64,000 bases of DNA. It comes from Ktedonosporobacter rubrisoli (GTDB lineage Bacteria > Chloroflexota > Ktedonobacteria > Ktedonobacterales > Ktedonobacteraceae). The notes under the pieces are model-generated. The model was given only the letters and a program-made list of their open reading frames with translations. It was not told where the DNA came from and searched no databases. Below, one piece after another: positions 60,259 to 64,000 of this stretch. How positions within the stretch are numbered: position 1 is the stretch's first letter; every line of letters begins with the position of its first letter. Location: positions 6,014,001 to 6,078,000 of the forward strand of contig NZ_CP035758.1 in assembly GCF_004208415.1 (NCBI RefSeq), in the 5' to 3' direction. Both the position numbers and the translations under genes were made by a program.

Positions 60259-62855
60259 TTTATCTTGAGCATTTACTTGAAGCCACCGGCGGCAGCTTGC
60301 GCTATCCGGGCAAACAGACCCGCTTCGCGGCCTTCAGCCATGATAGCCGCCAGCTCATCCCTGGCGAGCTTTTTGTTGCTGTACGTGGAGAGCGCAGCGA
60401 CGGCCACAATTATATACTCGATGCGACCCGCCGTGGCGCTGCTGGGCTGCTGATTGAGGCAGCTGCCTTTAACGCGCTCTCTAGCGAGGTCCAGAGCGAG
60501 CTAGAGCAGGCAAGCCTTGCCACTATCCTTGTCGCCGATACGCGCCTGGCCCTGCAGGACTACGCGCGCGCTATTCTGCAGCGCTGGCACCCGACCGTCA
60601 TTGCGGTAACCGGCAGCGTGGGCAAGACCAGCACAAAAGAGGCAATTGCAACCGTCCTGGCCAGCAATTTCGCTACTTTTAGAAGCTGGCAGAACTACAA
60701 TGATCTGCTTGGCCTGCCCCTCTCGCTTGGCAAGCTTGAGGAGCGCCATGAGTATGCCGTGCTTGAGCTGGGCTGTGATCATCCGGGGGAGATCGCTGCG
60801 CTCTGTCGCCTTGTCCAACCCCATATCGGCGTTCTCACTAACGTCAGCCCGACCCTGCTACAATACTTCGGCTCGCTTGAGAACTTTGCCGCCGAGTTAG
60901 GCACGCTCTTTACCAGCCTGGCCGATGGCAGTTATGCAGTTTTCAATCAGTATGATGATCTCACACGCCCACTGATTGACTCTACTCGACGCATTACTTT
61001 TCTCCCGTTTGCCCCTTCCCAGGCCTACAATGTGAAGGTAAGCTGGGAAGGAGTCTCCTGTGAGATCCCGCCGGAGGCTGCAGGCGCTTCGAAGCCGCTG
61101 ACCCTGAACTCTCGCTTGCTCGGCGCCCATCACGTTTCTACGATGCTGGCTGCGTATACTGTAGCGCGCCGCTGCGGCCTGCAACCTGAAGAAATCCAGG
61201 CTGCCTTGACACAAGTGACACCCCTGCCAGGACGGCTTAACCCTCTGCCTGGCGTTTATGGCAGCCAGATCCTCGACGATACCCACAATGCCCAGCCCGC
61301 CTCGGCTCTTGCCGGCCTTAGCGCGCTCAAAGCCTTGCCCGCTGGTCTGCGCATCGCCATTCTAGGCGATATGCATGGCCTTGGCAGCTACGAGGAAAAT
61401 GCGCATCGCCAACTTGGCCAGGCCGCCGTCCGCTACGTAGATTATCTGATTACGCGAGGCGAACGGGCCGCTATTAGTGCCGAGGCTGCGCGACAAGCCG
61501 GTCTTGCGCCCAGGCATGTTATTGTGACTTCCAGCCATGAGGATGCGGCCCGCGCCGCTCGCAGCATTCTAGAAACACATCAGGCTTCCGCAAATGTTAG
61601 CAACGTCGTCTGGCTCAAAGGCTCTGAGGAGATGCGCATGGAACGCGTCGCCGAATTGCTTCTAGCGCAACCAGCTGACGCTCCCGAGCAATTGGTGCGC
61701 CAGACGCCCGGCTGGAAACAGATAGTTGTCACGCGACCAGAGCGCCCTACCTGGCTGGAGATAGATCTTAGCGCGATTGCTAGCAATACGCGCAAAGTCA
61801 AGGATGTGGTCGGTCCCAAAGTAAGGGTATTGGCGAGCCTGAAGGCCGATGCATATGGACATGGGGCCCTGAAGGTCGCACGCACGGTACTGCAAAATGG
61901 AGCCAGCATGCTAGGGGTGGCGACGGTGAGTGAGGCCAGCCCACTGCGTGAGGCGGGGATTAGCGCGCCCATTCTGGTCTTTGGCTATGTGCCGTCCTGG
62001 CAGATGCGCGAAGCCTTACGCCTTGATCTCGCGGTAACACTCTATGCCAGTTCCTCGGCCCAGGCGCTTTCGCGCGCGGCTCTTGCCTTGCATAAGACCG
62101 CCCGGGTACACGTCAAGGTGGATAGTGGGATGGGACGCCTGGGTATTCGCAGCGAACAGCTTGATGAGATCGTTGGCTTTGTGCGCGAGATTAAAGAGTT
62201 GCCAGGGCTCGAACTTGAGGGTCTCTATACCCATTTTGCTGTCGCCGATATGCTGGATCTGACCCTGACCAGGCGACAGTTAAGCCGCTTCCAACAGGTT
62301 CTGTCAGCATTAGAGGAACAGGGATTGCGCCCGCCGATTGTGCACGCCTGTAACAGTGCTGCCACGCTCAGCCTGCCAGAGGCCCATTTTGATATGGTCC
62401 GCCCTGGCATTGCGATCTATGGACTTGATCCTTCGCCAGAGGTACGTCTGCCCGAAGGATTTCGCGCAGCCCTTTCTTTTAAGACGCAGGTTTCGCAGGT
62501 GAAATGGGTGCCAGCCGGAGAAGGTATTAGCTATGGCTACACCTATATCACTGAACGTCCGACGCTCGTGGCGATTCTACCGGTAGGCTATGCTGACGGT
62601 TTTCGCCGCGCCCCCACCAATTGGGGCTCGGTCCTCATCCACGGGCAGGAAGCGCCAATTCTAGGGCGCGTCTGCATGGATCAGTGTATTGTGGATGTAA
62701 CGCATATTCCGCAGACGCGTATGGGCGACGAGGTAGTATTGATTGGACGCCAGGGCGAGGCCAGGCTAAGTGCCGAGCAGGTCGCCGAACGCTTGGGCAC
62801 GAGCAACTGCGAGGTAGTGGCCGAAATCCTGGCCCGCGTGCCGCGCGTCGATTAG
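60255..62855 (+). CDS. MurF-alanine racemase fusion enzyme
   Basis: 866 residues joining two cell-wall enzymes. MurF (about 1-480): substrate domain with FSHDSRQLIPGELFVAVRGE, then the ATP-binding VTGSVGKTSTKEA near residues 119-130, the Mur-ligase YNDLLGLPLSL, ELGCDHPGEI and DDTHNAQPAS. Alanine racemase (about 495-866): PTWLEIDLSAIASNTRKVK, PLP lysine in LKADAYGHG near residue 530, MGRLGIRSEQL, HACNSAATL, FDMVRPGIAIYG and the catalytic tyrosine in ISYGYTY. It makes D-alanine and adds D-Ala-D-Ala to the UDP-MurNAc-tripeptide. The same fusion is known in Bacteroidetes. The separate D-Ala-D-Ala ligase is not here. Coupled by ATGA overlap to the MazG-like gene. Confidence 0.95.
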   Translation: MIYLEHLLEATGGSLRYPGKQTRFAAFSHDSRQLIPGELFVAVRGERSDGHNYILDATRRGAAGLLIEAAAFNALSSEVQSELEQASLATILVADTRLALQDYARAILQRWHPTVIAVTGSVGKTSTKEAIATVLASNFATFRSWQNYNDLLGLPLSLGKLEERHEYAVLELGCDHPGEIAALCRLVQPHIGVLTNVSPTLLQYFGSLENFAAELGTLFTSLADGSYAVFNQYDDLTRPLIDSTRRITFLPFAPSQAYNVKVSWEGVSCEIPPEAAGASKPLTLNSRLLGAHHVSTMLAAYTVARRCGLQPEEIQAALTQVTPLPGRLNPLPGVYGSQILDDTHNAQPASALAGLSALKALPAGLRIAILGDMHGLGSYEENAHRQLGQAAVRYVDYLITRGERAAISAEAARQAGLAPRHVIVTSSHEDAARAARSILETHQASANVSNVVWLKGSEEMRMERVAELLLAQPADAPEQLVRQTPGWKQIVVTRPERPTWLEIDLSAIASNTRKVKDVVGPKVRVLASLKADAYGHGALKVARTVLQNGASMLGVATVSEASPLREAGISAPILVFGYVPSWQMREALRLDLAVTLYASSSAQALSRAALALHKTARVHVKVDSGMGRLGIRSEQLDEIVGFVREIKELPGLELEGLYTHFAVADMLDLTLTRRQLSRFQQVLSALEEQGLRPPIVHACNSAATLSLPEAHFDMVRPGIAIYGLDPSPEVRLPEGFRAALSFKTQVSQVKWVPAGEGISYGYTYITERPTLVAILPVGYADGFRRAPTNWGSVLIHGQEAPILGRVCMDQCIVDVTHIPQTRMGDEVVLIGRQGEARLSAEQVAERLGTSNCEVVAEILARVPRVD

Positions 62856-62870
62856 CCCAAAGCTTAGCTG

Positions 62871-62893
62871 GAGAGGCAGTACACCTGCCTCTC
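62871..62893. terminator. Bidirectional terminator
   Basis: GAGAGGCAG (62871-62879) pairs with CTGCCTCTC (62885-62893) around TACAC, with outer AGCT complementarity. It lies between the convergent murF-alr and GNAT genes, 15 bp and 7 bp from their stops. Confidence 0.8.
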
Positions 62894-62900
62894 TTAGCTA

Positions 62901-63860
62901 TTACAGATCGCGCGTGCTCATCCAATAGCCGCGCCACTTCTCATAGCCCAGCTTAGCATAAAAATCAGTGATCTCAACCCAGTCAATATAGCAAGGCGTA
63001 GCATCTCGCTCCTTGAGCAACTCGGAGGCGCGCGCCACCAGAGCGATGCCAATTCCACGCCCGCGCTCGTCTGCTCCCACGCCCACACAACCAAGCGCGC
63101 CCATCTTCTCGCCCAGCATCGCTTGCCAGGGTATATCTATTCTGTCAGGATGCGAATGCTGCGTGCTATACATAGAGAGTGTCCCGACAACTTTGCCATT
63201 CGCCTTATCGTGCGCCACAAGTAGATCCTGATAATCGCCGAATTCCGCCACATATTGAAAATGCGGGAACCAGTTCATAAACTCGCGCCGCTCAAATTCC
63301 AGCACAGCAGCCAGATTCTCCTTGCTCGCAAAGCCAAAGCTAATCCCTTCGCGAGCCATGCGCGACCAGATCGCGGGCTGGGTCACATAATTGGACAAAT
63401 CCTGCTGCAAATCGTAAATAAGCCCCTCACGGAACTCCCAGCCCAAGGCCCGAAAGAATTCATATCCAGCCGGCAAATTGAGCGGCACGCCCGGCCAGAA
63501 GCGCGCCCACCCGCCACCGACTTGCACCTGTGTTAAACCGGCTTGCCTCACATACTCAAGGGCGCGGGTATGGAGTGCGCGCCCGATACCCCTACGCTGC
63601 CTTTCTGGCGCCACCAGCACAGCCAGAATATTTCCCAGCGACCCCGTAACCCGCTCACTACGTGTAATAGCTAGTAATCCAATGATTTGCCCCTGTTCGT
63701 GCGCGACAAAATTTTGCGCCGTGGGATTATGCAGTATCTGTTTAAATCGCTCAGGACCGATTAACCACTTCTGGCCAAGCGCAGCTTGCCAGAGGGCAAA
63801 GGACGCATCGGCATCTTGGGCGGCATCATAGGGCCGAATATCCCAGCTTCTTACCTGCAA
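62901..63860 (-). CDS. Tandem-GNAT acetyltransferase
   Basis: 319 residues. Start is TTG 63860 with GAGGT nine bases upstream. Two GNAT domains are joined. The first (about 1-150) has the acetyl-CoA loop VLVAPERQRRGIGRALHTRA; the second (about 165-319) has CVGVGADERGRGIGIALVAR, the pyrophosphate-binding R/Q-x-x-G-x-G/A pattern. Both keep the motif, so neither seems dead. Tandem GNATs include mycothiol synthases and antibiotic acetyltransferases; this one shows IRPYDAAQDADASFALWQAA typical of uncharacterised members. Substrate is unknown. It converges on murF-alr, with a shared terminator. Confidence 0.88.
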   Translation of the reverse strand: MQVRSWDIRPYDAAQDADASFALWQAALGQKWLIGPERFKQILHNPTAQNFVAHEQGQIIGLLAITRSERVTGSLGNILAVLVAPERQRRGIGRALHTRALEYVRQAGLTQVQVGGGWARFWPGVPLNLPAGYEFFRALGWEFREGLIYDLQQDLSNYVTQPAIWSRMAREGISFGFASKENLAAVLEFERREFMNWFPHFQYVAEFGDYQDLLVAHDKANGKVVGTLSMYSTQHSHPDRIDIPWQAMLGEKMGALGCVGVGADERGRGIGIALVARASELLKERDATPCYIDWVEITDFYAKLGYEKWRGYWMSTRDL

Positions 63861-64000
63861 TTTCTTAGACCTCTCTGAAATATCTTGCCAGCGACATCAC
63901 ATCTCGCTTACTTAACTATACACTATTGCTTTGGACCCGGAAAAGACGATAAACTTTAAGTGTGATCGCGATTTAAAATATGTTCGGGGGGCTTTTAGCC
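63861..64000. other. Right-edge non-coding sequence
   Basis: About 140 bp upstream of the GNAT gene. GAGAGGT at about 63870 is its ribosome binding site. Nothing else is supported. Confidence 0.4.

Overview
This 64 kb window looks like chromosomal DNA of a Ktedonobacteria-type member of the Chloroflexota. That is an inference from family resemblance, because there is no rRNA here to place the organism. The evidence is tandem transmembrane Ser/Thr kinases of PknB type, XRE-TPR regulators carrying the N-terminal 'LYWWLRYGNFAPG' and 'RR-FLA-LL-IPPALLGL' signatures I associate with Ktedonobacterales, a MurF-alanine racemase fusion, a glycine T-box before an alpha2-type glycyl-tRNA synthetase, and a PBP1A-like protein with a proline-rich cytoplasmic tail. 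Base composition is mixed: most housekeeping genes are visibly GC-richer (one sampled line near 12.1 kb is 37/60 G+C) than the 5.2-7.2 kb block (one sampled line near 6.3 kb is 24/60). I see no rRNA, tRNA, CRISPR array, intact insertion sequence or prophage.

Layout. 0.3-4.9 kb: a small membrane protein, then a minus-strand run of a divergent RNase III, an N6-adenine DNA methyltransferase, a B12-binding mutase subunit and the GTPase MeaB. 5.2-7.2 kb: an AT-rich two-gene module (a Panacea-like/DUF488 protein plus a partner of unknown function), the best candidate here for an undescribed system. 7.2-10.6 kb: a NarL-type two-component pair divergent from a polytopic membrane protein. 11.1-15.5 kb: an envelope cluster of a CopC-CopD copper protein, a beta-propeller lipoprotein and a YncE-like propeller. 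15.5-18.9 kb: an ABC-2 exporter. 18.9-24.4 kb: two paralogous receptor kinases with the same lectin-like ectodomain. 24.8-32.3 kb: a Ski2-like helicase, threonine dehydratase, a SnoaL-like protein and a dienelactone hydrolase either side of twin palindromes, a 41-residue membrane protein, and T-box plus glyS.

32.4-37.2 kb is a detoxification-like block: a 14-TM efflux pump, a luciferase-like oxidoreductase, a quinone-reductase-like MDR protein and a TetR repressor. A 116-bp regulatory segment is present twice in it, once before the pump and once before tetR, so the repressor probably controls both ends. 37.2-44 kb holds a glycosyltransferase, a deaminase, a PadR pair, two small unknown proteins divergent from an XRE protein, an adjoining TPR protein separated from it by a single in-frame stop, and a Nudix enzyme. 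44-50 kb holds an EEP-family phosphohydrolase and hrcA-dnaK-dnaJ without grpE. 50-64 kb holds the penicillin-binding protein, a gluzincin metallopeptidase, dprA, a DUF6624 protein, two mini-XRE proteins with an XRE-TPR regulator, a MazG-like protein coupled to murF-alr, and a tandem GNAT protein.

Many transcription units end in clear hairpins. Where the first ATG, GTG or TTG of an open frame lacked a ribosome binding site and an internal one had it, I moved the start and said so.
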